Shown here piece by piece: positions 35,649 to 44,329 of a stretch of DNA of 64,000 bases (its first letter is position 1; each line of letters begins with the position of its first letter). Position numbers and translations under genes: made by a program. This DNA comes from Lachnospiraceae bacterium NSJ-143 (GTDB lineage Bacteria > Bacillota > Clostridia > Lachnospirales > Anaerotignaceae): contig JALIFM010000002.1 of NCBI GenBank assembly GCA_022867625.1, positions 372,001 to 436,000 on the forward strand, read 5' to 3'. A model generated the notes under the pieces. The model was not told the DNA's origin. It made no database searches and saw only the letters and a program-made list of their open reading frames with translations.

Positions 35649-37631
35649 ATGAGAAAAGTTTTGCTTTTTGCCGGTACTACAGAAGGAAGGAAAGCGGCTG
35701 AACTGCTCAGCTCCAACCACATTAATACGGTTATGTGTACTGCTACAGAATACGGCAAAAGCATTTTGGCTGAAAATGAGCACCTGGGAATATTATCAGG
35801 ACGTCTTGAAAGTATAGAGATGGAACGGCTTATCTCATCAGGAGAGTTTGAGTTTGTGGTGGACGCTACGCATCCTTTTGCAGAAAAAGTGACAGTGAAT
35901 ATAAAAAATGCCTGTCTTAAAACCAATACAAGGTACATACGCCTGCTCAGGGATATGCGTTCTGATAATGATAAAGGCTGTATATTTGTAAATTCTGCCA
36001 AAGAAGCTGTCAGCGTTTTAAACAATCGTGACGGGAATATCCTGCTTACTACCGGAAGCAAAGACTTAGATGACTTTAAGAATATTAAAAACGCGAAGGA
36101 AAGAGTGTTCGCAAGAGTGCTGCCTTTGACCGAGGCTATTGAAAAATGCGTTTTGTCAGGCATTGACCAAAGTCATATAATATGTATGAAAGGTCCTTTT
36201 TCTGAGGAGATGAATACAGCGTGCATAAGGCTTGCCGACGCCAAGTTTATAGTTACCAAAGAAACCGGAAACGCCGGTGGTTTTAATGAAAAAATTTCAG
36301 CTGCCATGAAAGCCGGAATAGAGGCCATTGTAATTAAAGCACCAGGTGAGCATAACGGTATTGGAATATCCGGCCTTATTGATATTTTGAGAACTGATTA
36401 TGGGATTGATGCGGTTAAGAAGATTTATATGGTAAGCGCAGGCCCTGGAAACAGGGATAATATAACGGCAGGAGCAATTGCGGCAGTATCTAAAAGTACG
36501 CTTGTTATAGGTTCAAAACGTGTGCTTGAATGTTTTGACTTGGCAGATAAAAGAGTTTTCTGCGAGATAGAATCTGCAAATATAAAAAAAATAATTTCTG
36601 AAAGCAATGATTCATGTATATCGGTTGTATTTTCAGGTGACGCCGGGTTTTACAGCGGAGCACAGAAGCTTGCCGACATGCTGGGAAAAGAAAAATACAG
36701 TATAGAGATTATAAATGGAGTGTCGTCATATGTTTACTTCTTTAATAAAATATTCAGGCCTTACAGTAATGTTGTCTTTTACAGTATGCATGGGCGGGAT
36801 TTGAATTTTGTTGACGCTGTCAGAAACAATGAGAAGGTCTTTATTCTGCTTGGGAATAAAAACCATGTATCCCAAATATGTTCTGCCCTTACAGAAGCCG
36901 GGCTTGGGGAGACGGAAGTTTATATTGGTGAAAATCTTTCGTACCCTGATGAGAGAATCAGTTCCGGCAGGGCATGTGATTTTGCAGATAAGGAAAATGA
37001 AAACCTGTCAATGATTTATATAGAAAATAAAAATTATGAAAACAGGCCGTATACGTTTGGACTGAGAGATGAGGAATTTATACGGGGCAACGTGCCTATG
37101 ACAAAAAGCGAGGTGCGGGCCATTTCAATGTCTAAGCTTATGTTAAAGGAAAATTCAGTAATATATGATATTGGGGCCGGAACTGGCTCGGTTAGCATTG
37201 AGTGTGCCTTGGCGGCTTATAAGGGTAGAGTTTTTGCGGTGGAAAAGAAGGCGGAAGCAGTTGAGTGTATTTGTAAGAATATAGAATACTTCCATGTTAA
37301 AAATGTTGACGTTGTAAATGGAACAGCGCCCAAAGCTCTAAAGAGCCTGCCTGCGCCAACACATTGTTTTATAGGCGGAAGCACAGGTGCGGTCAAGGGA
37401 ATTATAGAGGCTGTTTTGATTAAAAACCCCTGCGCAAGGTTTGTTATAAATGCTATTTCACTCGAAACCATGTTTGAGGCAAAAAAAGCCGCTCAGGAAA
37501 TAAATGCAGAAGATGTTGAGATAGTAAATGTGAGTATAAGCAGGGCAAGAGCAATAAATGACCTTAACCTTATGATGGGTCTTAATCCGGTTTTTGTAAT
37601 ATCGTTTACAGGAAGCGGGGTAAAAATGTAA
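35649..37631 (+). CDS. cbiJET: Fused CbiJ-CbiE-CbiT: precorrin-6A reductase, C5- and C15-methyltransferase/decarboxylase
   Basis: One 660-residue chain covers three steps. Residues 1 to about 245 are CbiJ (VLLFAGTTEGRKAAELL, VVDATHPFAEKV), reducing cobalt-precorrin-6A. About 258-455 is CbiE (IYMVSAGPGNRDNITAGA, FSGDAGFYSG, INGVSSYVYF), methylating C5. About 468-660 is CbiT (FGLRDEEFIRGNVPMTKSEV, SVIYDIGAGTGSVSIE), methylating C15 with decarboxylation. No stop or frame break lies between them. CbiE-CbiT fusion (CobL-like) is common; adding CbiJ is less so. ATG 35649 lies 10 bases past GGGAG; ATG 35640 is only 1 base past it. Confidence 0.93.
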   Translation: MRKVLLFAGTTEGRKAAELLSSNHINTVMCTATEYGKSILAENEHLGILSGRLESIEMERLISSGEFEFVVDATHPFAEKVTVNIKNACLKTNTRYIRLLRDMRSDNDKGCIFVNSAKEAVSVLNNRDGNILLTTGSKDLDDFKNIKNAKERVFARVLPLTEAIEKCVLSGIDQSHIICMKGPFSEEMNTACIRLADAKFIVTKETGNAGGFNEKISAAMKAGIEAIVIKAPGEHNGIGISGLIDILRTDYGIDAVKKIYMVSAGPGNRDNITAGAIAAVSKSTLVIGSKRVLECFDLADKRVFCEIESANIKKIISESNDSCISVVFSGDAGFYSGAQKLADMLGKEKYSIEIINGVSSYVYFFNKIFRPYSNVVFYSMHGRDLNFVDAVRNNEKVFILLGNKNHVSQICSALTEAGLGETEVYIGENLSYPDERISSGRACDFADKENENLSMIYIENKNYENRPYTFGLRDEEFIRGNVPMTKSEVRAISMSKLMLKENSVIYDIGAGTGSVSIECALAAYKGRVFAVEKKAEAVECICKNIEYFHVKNVDVVNGTAPKALKSLPAPTHCFIGGSTGAVKGIIEAVLIKNPCARFVINAISLETMFEAKKAAQEINAEDVEIVNVSISRARAINDLNLMMGLNPVFVISFTGSGVKM

Positions 37632-39004
37632 TGGGTTCAGCAAGAATTATGATTGCCGCACCCAAAAGCGGAAGCGGAAAAACAATGGTTACCTGTGCTT
37701 TGATTTACCTGTTAAAGAGTATGGGTATAAATACAGTGTCGTTTAAATGCGGGCCTGATTATATAGATACAATGTTTCACAGCTCTGTGCTGGGAGTAAA
37801 GAGCAGAAATCTGGATATATTTATGTCAAACGAGGATACGGTGCGGTATCTTCTCAGCAAAAATTCAGCTGAGGCAGAATTTTCTGTTATTGAAGGTGTA
37901 ATGGGCTATTATGATGGCTTAGGTGGCGTGAGTGATACTGCAAGTTCATACCATCTGGCAAGCTGTACAAAAACGCCTGTGATATTGGTAATTGACGCTA
38001 AGGGGGCATCTCTTACAGCTGTATCTGTATTAAAAGGGATTGCGGAGTTTAGAAAGGACAGCAATATAAAAGGGGTTATACTTAACAGAGTGTCCAAAAG
38101 CACATTCTTAATGCTCAAAGATTTAATTGAAAGCGAGACTGGAATAAAAGCTGTCGGTTATCTGCCTGAGCTTAAGGAAGCGGCTTTTGAGAGCAGGTAT
38201 CTTGGGCTTTCGACATCTGTAAAAAAAGAGGAAGTCCTGAAAAAAATTTCAATATTAAGTGACAAACTTAAGGAATGCGTTGATTTGGAAGCTGTTTTTA
38301 AAATGGCAGGAGATGCTCCGGAAGTTTGCCATACAGAATATGTTTTCTCGAATGAGGGTGAAAAAATAAAAATTGCAGTCGCTTATGACGAGGCCTTTAA
38401 TTTTTATTATGAAGATAATTTTGAAATCCTGAGGGAAATGGGAGCCGAAATAGTGTTTTTTTCGCCTCTCAATAATGAGCCTGTGCCTGAAAATTCATGT
38501 GCGCTGATTATAGGCGGCGGATATCCGGAAGAATTTGCGGAATCTCTTTCACAGAACACAGTTTCCAAACAAAGCATAAAAAAGGCGATAGCTGGCGGAA
38601 TGCCTCTTATAGCTGAATGCGGAGGGTTTATGTATCTGTGCAAAAGCATTGAAACCGATAGAGGTGTTTTTGACATGTGCGGTATTTTTGATATTTCATG
38701 CAGATATTCGGGAAGGCTGGGCAATTTTGGATATATAAATCTTGTTTCCAACAAAGAGAGTGTGTTTGGAAAAATGGGCACTGAAATAAAGGGACACGAG
38801 TTCCACTACTTTATAACTGAAAAAGCCGGAGACGCTTTTGCTGCTGTAAAGCCGGTGTCTGGCAGAAGCTGGAAAACAGGATTTTCAGACAGCAATATGT
38901 ATGCCGGGTTTCCGCATATTTATTTTTACTCAAATACGGCGGCGGCAAAAGAATTTATAAAAAAAAGTATTGAATATAAGAGCGGGTTGACAGATGAATA
39001 TTGA
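37631..39004 (+). CDS. cbiA: Cobyrinic acid a,c-diamide synthase
   Basis: Amidates the a and c side chains with glutamine and ATP. 457 residues. The ATP-binding domain starts IMIAAPKSGSGKTMVTCALI and contains FKCGPDYIDTMFH and VIEGVMGYYDGLGG. The triad-type amidotransferase domain has MPLIAECGGFMYLCKSIE (Cys nucleophile) and GHEFHYF. It begins in a TAATG overlap with the fused cbiJET stop and overlaps cobT by 11 bases. Confidence 0.95.
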   Translation: MGSARIMIAAPKSGSGKTMVTCALIYLLKSMGINTVSFKCGPDYIDTMFHSSVLGVKSRNLDIFMSNEDTVRYLLSKNSAEAEFSVIEGVMGYYDGLGGVSDTASSYHLASCTKTPVILVIDAKGASLTAVSVLKGIAEFRKDSNIKGVILNRVSKSTFLMLKDLIESETGIKAVGYLPELKEAAFESRYLGLSTSVKKEEVLKKISILSDKLKECVDLEAVFKMAGDAPEVCHTEYVFSNEGEKIKIAVAYDEAFNFYYEDNFEILREMGAEIVFFSPLNNEPVPENSCALIIGGGYPEEFAESLSQNTVSKQSIKKAIAGGMPLIAECGGFMYLCKSIETDRGVFDMCGIFDISCRYSGRLGNFGYINLVSNKESVFGKMGTEIKGHEFHYFITEKAGDAFAAVKPVSGRSWKTGFSDSNMYAGFPHIYFYSNTAAAKEFIKKSIEYKSGLTDEY

Positions 39005-40079
39005 TGATTATAAAAAGAAAATATTTCCGCTGGACTACAGCGCTGTGGAAATTTCAAAAAAAAGATGGAACAGCATAGCAAAACCGTTAAAGAGTCTGGG
39101 AAAGCTTGAAACGGCTGTGTCAAGGCTTGCGGGAATCACAGGCTCAAAAGGCAGTATTGACATATCTAAACCGGCACTTCTTATTATGTGCGCTGACCAT
39201 GGCGTGGTCAAGGAAGGAGTTACTCAGACTGACAGCGCTGTAACCAAGATAGTTACCGACAGTTTTCAGTATGCTGACACAACGGTTACGGTTATGGCTA
39301 AATCGGCAGGTGTTGATGTGTTCCCTGTTGATGTGGGAATGAATTGTGAGGATTATTTTAACACTGAGCTTGTTCCGTTTTGTGTTGCCGGTAGAAAAAT
39401 CAGACGCGGCACAGGCAATATTGTGATTGAGAACGCTATGACACGGGACGAATGCGTTTCGGCTGTGATTACAGGAGTAAATGCTGTTGGGGAGCTTAAA
39501 GAAAAAGGTTATAACTTAATAGCTACAGGGGAAATGGGGATAGGAAATACAACTGCCAGCAGCGCCCTTTGCGGTGCGGTGCTTGACATTAATCCGGATA
39601 TTGTAACAGGAAAAGGGGCTGGGCTTTCTAAAGAAGGCTTTGAGAGAAAAAAACAGGTGGTTTCGCGTGTTATAGAGCGTGTCAGGAAGGAATATGAGGA
39701 AGATGATTTTATAGGGATTCTTTCAGCATGCGGCGGCCTTGAAATTGCGGCTATATGCGGCATATTTATTGGAGGAGCTATATACAGGGTGCCATGTATT
39801 GCCGACGGTTTTATTTCATGCTGTTCGGCTTTGCTGGCTGAGCGGATTGTGCCGCAGTGCGCTGATTTTATACTGGGAAGTCATGTAAGTGCCGAGCCGG
39901 CAGGAAAAATATTAGCTGAGGCCGCTGGACTTGATACATATTTGGACTGCGGTATGTGTCTTGGCGAGGGCACCGGAGCTGTAGCGGCAATTCCACTGCT
40001 TAAAATGGCGGTTGATGTATACAACAAAATGAGCACGTTTGATGATTTTAAAATGGAAAGCTATGTGGATTTTGAATAG
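38994..40079 (+). CDS. cobT: Nicotinate-nucleotide--dimethylbenzimidazole phosphoribosyltransferase
   Basis: Activates the lower ligand base as alpha-ribazole phosphate. 361 residues. IAKPLKSLGKLE, MCADHGVVKEGVTQTDSAVT and GEMGIGNTTASSAL line the substrate site, and the catalytic Glu is in LDCGMCLGEGTGAVAA near the C-terminus. No bza or bluB lower-ligand gene is in the window, so the base used cannot be inferred. Precedes cobU by 8 bases. Confidence 0.96.
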   Translation: MNIDDYKKKIFPLDYSAVEISKKRWNSIAKPLKSLGKLETAVSRLAGITGSKGSIDISKPALLIMCADHGVVKEGVTQTDSAVTKIVTDSFQYADTTVTVMAKSAGVDVFPVDVGMNCEDYFNTELVPFCVAGRKIRRGTGNIVIENAMTRDECVSAVITGVNAVGELKEKGYNLIATGEMGIGNTTASSALCGAVLDINPDIVTGKGAGLSKEGFERKKQVVSRVIERVRKEYEEDDFIGILSACGGLEIAAICGIFIGGAIYRVPCIADGFISCCSALLAERIVPQCADFILGSHVSAEPAGKILAEAAGLDTYLDCGMCLGEGTGAVAAIPLLKMAVDVYNKMSTFDDFKMESYVDFE

Positions 40080-40087
40080 GGGCAAAT

Positions 40088-40606
40088 ATGTTTATTCTTG
40101 TTTTCGGCGGAAGTGCCAGCGGCAAAAGCGGGTTTGCAGAAAAGCTATGTATGGAATTCGGCGACAAATATATGTATTATTTAGCGGCTATGGAACCGTT
40201 CGGAGCTGAAGCCGCAATGCATATTGAGCGGCACAGGCGGATGAGGGATAAAAAAGGCTTTGAAACAATAGAACGCTACCATGATTTGGAAAAAATAAAA
40301 CTGCCTCACAGGGGAACAGTGCTTTTGGAATGTGTTTCAAATTTGCTTGCTAATGAAATGTTTTCTGGCAGAGTAAATAAAGAGAAGCTGTGTGAAAAAA
40401 TCATTTGCGGTGTTGAAAAACTGATTGACAGCTCAAACAATATGGTCGTTGTGACAAATGATGTGTTTTGTGACGGTATCATATATGGGAATGAAACTAT
40501 GGAATATATGAGGATTTTGGGGGATATAAACTACAGGCTTACGGCTTTGGCTGATGAGGCTGTAGAGGTAATACTGTCACAGCCTGTATATTACAAAAAG
40601 AGGTGA
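40088..40606 (+). CDS. cobU: Adenosylcobinamide kinase / adenosylcobinamide-phosphate guanylyltransferase
   Basis: Phosphorylates adenosylcobinamide, then adds GMP through a His intermediate. 172 residues. The P-loop is VFGGSASGKSGFAEKL, and the guanylylated His is expected in HIERHRRMRDKKGFETIE. VLLECVSNLLANEMF follows. The C-terminal part is unusual: where CobU normally has an EVG-GIVP-type motif it reads TNDVFCDGIIYGNE, while the short gene at 41376 keeps that motif. Confidence 0.9.
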   Translation: MFILVFGGSASGKSGFAEKLCMEFGDKYMYYLAAMEPFGAEAAMHIERHRRMRDKKGFETIERYHDLEKIKLPHRGTVLLECVSNLLANEMFSGRVNKEKLCEKIICGVEKLIDSSNNMVVVTNDVFCDGIIYGNETMEYMRILGDINYRLTALADEAVEVILSQPVYYKKR

Positions 40607-40610
40607 AAAA

Positions 40611-41363
40611 ATGCTGAACTCGTTTTTTATGGCTCTTTCGATGTTTTCGAGGCTTCCTGTGCCGGAGATTGATTTTAAAAAGGCCAATATGAAGTACGCG
40701 CTGTGCTTTTTTCCGGCAGTTGGGCTTATAATTGGTTTTTTCCAGTGCCTGGCTTATTGTTTTTTGATTCGTTTGGAGTTCAGTAAAATTTTAATTTCTT
40801 CTGTTATTACAGTTATCCCGATATTAATTACAGGCGGTATACATCTGGACGGATTTATTGATACATCTGACGCAAGAAAATCATATGCGGGAACGAAGAA
40901 AAAACTGGATATAATGAGCGACCCTCATACAGGAGCTTTTGGCGTAATATGTACATTGGTATATTTTGTATTGTATTTTGGATTTATATATGAAGCCGGA
41001 CCTGAGTGCATTTATTTGTTTGCCAAATGCTTTATTATTTCCAGGTGTTTGAGCGGAATAGCCGCAGTGTCGTTTAAGTGCGCTAAAAAAGAAGGCCTGC
41101 TGTTTACGTTTTCAAGCTCTAGCGACAGTGATTTTACAAGAGGCATACTTACGGCGGTGTATTTTATTTGTTCTGTATGGATTGTTACGAAAAATGGTTT
41201 CGCGGGGGTTATGTGCGTACTGGCTTCAGGTGCGGTTTTTGTATATTACAGATATTTTTCTTATAAGGAATTTGGCGGAATTACAGGCGATTTGGCGGGA
41301 TACTTTCTTCAGATATGCGAGCTTATAATGCTTATGTGCGCTGTAGTATTCTGCCGTGCGTAA
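40611..41363 (+). CDS. cobS: Adenosylcobinamide-GDP ribazoletransferase (cobalamin synthase)
   Basis: Integral membrane enzyme that joins adenosylcobinamide-GDP to alpha-ribazole (phosphate). 250 residues with about six hydrophobic helices. The family motif GGIHLDGFIDTSDAR carries the metal-binding acids, and IMSDPHTGAFGVIC follows. It starts 5 bases after cobU and reads FMALSMFSRLPVP, a normal N-terminus. Confidence 0.94.
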   Translation: MLNSFFMALSMFSRLPVPEIDFKKANMKYALCFFPAVGLIIGFFQCLAYCFLIRLEFSKILISSVITVIPILITGGIHLDGFIDTSDARKSYAGTKKKLDIMSDPHTGAFGVICTLVYFVLYFGFIYEAGPECIYLFAKCFIISRCLSGIAAVSFKCAKKEGLLFTFSSSSDSDFTRGILTAVYFICSVWIVTKNGFAGVMCVLASGAVFVYYRYFSYKEFGGITGDLAGYFLQICELIMLMCAVVFCRA

Positions 41364-41375
41364 AGGTGTGGTGGC

Positions 41376-41753
41376 ATGATACTTGTTATTGGAGGGCTGT
41401 TTCAGCATAAGCTGGATTTTGTATACGACAAATTTGGCATGAGTGAGGCTGATGTTTTTTTTGCGGAAAATAACTATAAAATTGAGTCAGAGAGGATTAT
41501 TTATAAATTTAATAAACTTATAGAAAAATGGATAGCCGAAAACAGGAATGTTTTGGAGGAGACTGAAAAATTTATCGGAATAAATAAAAACAGTATTATA
41601 ATACTTGACCAGATTGGCTGCGGTATAGTGCCGGCTGACAAATACGAAAGAATGCTCAGGGAAGAAACAGGACGGGCTGGAAGCGTTTTGGCAGAGTATG
41701 CGGAGCAGGTATACTCAGTGTCATTCGGCTTGGGAATAAGGCTTAAGGGGTGA
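41376..41753 (+). CDS. Short CobU-like protein lacking the P-loop
   Basis: 125 residues. The opening MILVIGGLFQHKLDFV keeps the GG of the CobU start, but the SGKS nucleotide loop is missing and so is the His-containing segment. The end, QIGCGIVPADKYERMLREE then GRAGSVLAEYAEQVYSV, matches the CobU C-terminus closely. It cannot be a kinase by itself. I infer a partner or regulatory paralogue of CobU, perhaps supplying the half that the cobU product at 40088 has diverged in. AAAGGTG precedes the ATG. Confidence 0.7.
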   Translation: MILVIGGLFQHKLDFVYDKFGMSEADVFFAENNYKIESERIIYKFNKLIEKWIAENRNVLEETEKFIGINKNSIIILDQIGCGIVPADKYERMLREETGRAGSVLAEYAEQVYSVSFGLGIRLKG

Positions 41754-41757
41754 GGAT

Positions 41758-42339
41758 ATGAGATTTTTCTTTTACCGCCATGGACAGACAAAGGGCAATA
41801 TCGAAAAACGCTATGTCGGTATTACTGACGAGGACATAACCGCAGAAGCGGCAGAAAGGCTCAAAAATGTTAATGCGGCAAAGGCAGAGACTGTTTACAC
41901 AAGCCCTATGCTCAGGTGCAGGCATACATGTGAGTTGCTCTACACTGATTTAAAAGCTGTAATTATAGAGGATTTAAGGGAAACTGATTTTGGAAGCTTT
42001 GAGTACAAAAATTATGATGAGCTTAAAGATAATAGAGATTATATAAAATGGCTCTCAAGTGGTGGAAAATCTGATTTTCCAAATGGGGAAGGCTCTCTGG
42101 GTTTTAAGCAGAGGTGCATATTCGCATTTGAAAACATTGTTTTTGACATGGCGAGAAAAAATATAAAAACAGCTGGTGTGGTAACTCATGGTGGTGTGAT
42201 AATGGCTGTTTTTGAAAAATTCAACGGTGGAAATTTTTATGACTACCAAATTAAAAATAATGAGATGATATCAGCAGAGTATGATACGGATAAGAAAAAA
42301 TTTTATAATACAGACAGGAAACTATTATGGATGAGATAA
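41758..42339 (+). CDS. cobC: Alpha-ribazole-5'-phosphate phosphatase, histidine phosphatase family
   Basis: Removes the phosphate from alpha-ribazole phosphate or from cobalamin-5'-phosphate. 193 residues. The phosphohistidine site is FFYRHGQTKGN, the second substrate motif is YTSPMLRCRHTCELL, the acid is in LRETDFGSFEYKN, and the late His is in GVVTHGGVIMAVF. The assignment within this large family rests on its position between cob genes. GGGGTGAGG precedes the ATG. Confidence 0.87.
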   Translation: MRFFFYRHGQTKGNIEKRYVGITDEDITAEAAERLKNVNAAKAETVYTSPMLRCRHTCELLYTDLKAVIIEDLRETDFGSFEYKNYDELKDNRDYIKWLSSGGKSDFPNGEGSLGFKQRCIFAFENIVFDMARKNIKTAGVVTHGGVIMAVFEKFNGGNFYDYQIKNNEMISAEYDTDKKKFYNTDRKLLWMR

Positions 42340-43292
42340 CTGCCGCTATTGTTATAGGATTTATAATTGATTTGATTGTGGGCGACCCCCATAACATTCC
42401 GCACCCGGTAGTATTTATAGGAAGGCTTATTGACTGCTGTGAAAAATCAGTGAGGAAAGTGTTTTCAAATACAGACAGGGGCCTCTTTTGGGGCGGCATG
42501 GTTTTATGTTTTGTGGTAATGTCAATAAGTGCAATTATTCCGCTTTGCGTTTTGATTTTGCTGGGAAGAATAAATTTTTATTTAAAATTTGCTGTGGAGT
42601 GCATAATGTGCTGGCAGATTATAGCGGTAAAGTCACTGAAGACAGAAAGTACAAAGGTTTTTTATGAGCTTGAAAACAACAGTATTGATTCGGCAAGGCA
42701 AGCCGTATCAATGATTGTTGGGCGTGATACAGAAAATCTGAACGATGCAGCGGTTACAAGAGCGGCTGTTGAGACTGTAGCCGAGAGCACATCTGACGGC
42801 ATTGTTGCGCCGCTTTTTTTTATGATGCTTGGAGGACCTGTACTCGGGTTTTTGTATAAATCGGTTAATACAATGGACTCAATGATTGGATACAAGAATG
42901 ATAAATATATGTTTCTTGGAAGGGCCGCTGCAAAGACAGATGATTTTTTTAATTTTATTCCAGCAAGAATATCCGGTGCTTTAATGATAGCCGCTTCATT
43001 TATACTGGGTTATAATTATAAAAATGCAGTCAGAATTTTTTTAAGAGACAGGCTGAAGCACAAGAGCCCAAATTCAGCACATACAGAATCGGCATGCGCG
43101 GGTGCCCTTGGAGTCATGCTTGCGGGTGATGCGTGGTATTTTGGAAAGCTTGTAAAGAAACAGACCATAGGGGATAATTTAAAGGAAATGGAACACAGCG
43201 ATATAATAAAGGCAAACAGATTGATGTATACCACATCGTTTTTGGCCTTAATATTGGCTGCTGCTGCAAGAATGGCGGTGAATTTGATTTGA
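42327..43292 (+). CDS. cbiB: Adenosylcobinamide-phosphate synthase (CbiB)
   Basis: Membrane enzyme that attaches aminopropanol phosphate to adenosylcobyric acid. 321 residues, five or so helices. DLIVGDPHNIPHPVVFIGRLI at the N-terminus, and later AVETVAESTSDGIVAPLFF and SPNSAHTESACAGALGV are family signatures. Overlaps cobC by 13 bases and cobD by 4. Confidence 0.95.
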   Translation: MDEITAAIVIGFIIDLIVGDPHNIPHPVVFIGRLIDCCEKSVRKVFSNTDRGLFWGGMVLCFVVMSISAIIPLCVLILLGRINFYLKFAVECIMCWQIIAVKSLKTESTKVFYELENNSIDSARQAVSMIVGRDTENLNDAAVTRAAVETVAESTSDGIVAPLFFMMLGGPVLGFLYKSVNTMDSMIGYKNDKYMFLGRAAAKTDDFFNFIPARISGALMIAASFILGYNYKNAVRIFLRDRLKHKSPNSAHTESACAGALGVMLAGDAWYFGKLVKKQTIGDNLKEMEHSDIIKANRLMYTTSFLALILAAAARMAVNLI

Positions 43293-44329
43293 GACATGAG
43301 CACGGGGGAAATATATATTCAAATAAATGCGATATTGATTTTTCGGCGAATATAAATCCTATTGGAATGGGAATAGAAATAAAAGAGGCATTTTTTAATT
43401 CTTTTGATATGTCGGCCTGCTACCCTGACCCGGAGTGCAGAGAGTTGAAAAAACTTGTTTCTGAAAAGGAAAATGTTTCAGCTGAAAATATAATCTGCTC
43501 CAACGGCGCGGCGGAATTGATTTTTGCAGTATGTTTTGCCATGAAGCCAAGAAAAGCGCTTATCGCAGCTCCCTGTTTTGCGGAATATGAACAGGCGCTC
43601 AGCTCTGTAGGCTGTGAAACAGAAAAATACATACTTGATGAAAAAAATGGGTTTGCGTTTGACAATGGTTTTATTTCAGCAATAAGAAATGGAATTGACA
43701 TAGTTTTTTTCACAAATCCTAATAACCCTACAGGAAATATATGCGACAGTGGCTATGTTGAAAGTATTGCCGCAAAATGCGCTGACTGTGGGGCAACGGC
43801 TGTATTTGACGAGTGCTTTATAGATTTTGTTGAAAACGGTGAAAAATTTACAGCAAAAAAATATCTGAATTATGGCAATATGATTATTTTAAAAGCGTTT
43901 ACCAAATTTTATGCTATGCCGGGATTAAGGCTTGGATATGGTATGTTTTCGGATTATAAGACCGCTTTAAAAGTGAGGTCCTGCATGCAGACATGGAATG
44001 TATCTGCTCCTGCCCAGGCGGCAGGCATAGCTGCTCTTAACATTAAAGGGCTTGAAGAACGTACACTTGAGTATATAGGCAGGGAAAAAGAGTATCTTCT
44101 GAAGAATATGGAAATTCTTGCAGAGAAGGTATACGGCCATTCGGCCAATTTTATATTTTTCAGGGAATCTGAAAATTTTGGAAAGAAAATGCTCGAAAGA
44201 GGGATACTTATAAGAAGCTGCAGAAATTATTATTCTCTTAATGACAAATACTACCGCATAGCGGTAAGGACCCACAACGAAAATCTAAAGCTTATAAAAG
44301 CATGGAAGGATATAAAGGTGAACGGCTGA
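43289..44329 (+). CDS. cobD: L-threonine-O-3-phosphate decarboxylase
   Basis: PLP enzyme that makes (R)-1-aminopropan-2-ol phosphate, the linker substrate of CbiB. 346 residues, HisC-like aminotransferase fold. RHEHGGNIYS opens it, as in CobD; FFTNPNNPTGN and VFDECFIDF follow, and the PLP Lys is in ILKAFTKFYAMPGLRLGY. TTG start overlapping the cbiB stop. The C-terminal Cys-rich extension of Salmonella CobD is absent. Confidence 0.92.
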   Translation: MRHEHGGNIYSNKCDIDFSANINPIGMGIEIKEAFFNSFDMSACYPDPECRELKKLVSEKENVSAENIICSNGAAELIFAVCFAMKPRKALIAAPCFAEYEQALSSVGCETEKYILDEKNGFAFDNGFISAIRNGIDIVFFTNPNNPTGNICDSGYVESIAAKCADCGATAVFDECFIDFVENGEKFTAKKYLNYGNMIILKAFTKFYAMPGLRLGYGMFSDYKTALKVRSCMQTWNVSAPAQAAGIAALNIKGLEERTLEYIGREKEYLLKNMEILAEKVYGHSANFIFFRESENFGKKMLERGILIRSCRNYYSLNDKYYRIAVRTHNENLKLIKAWKDIKVNG

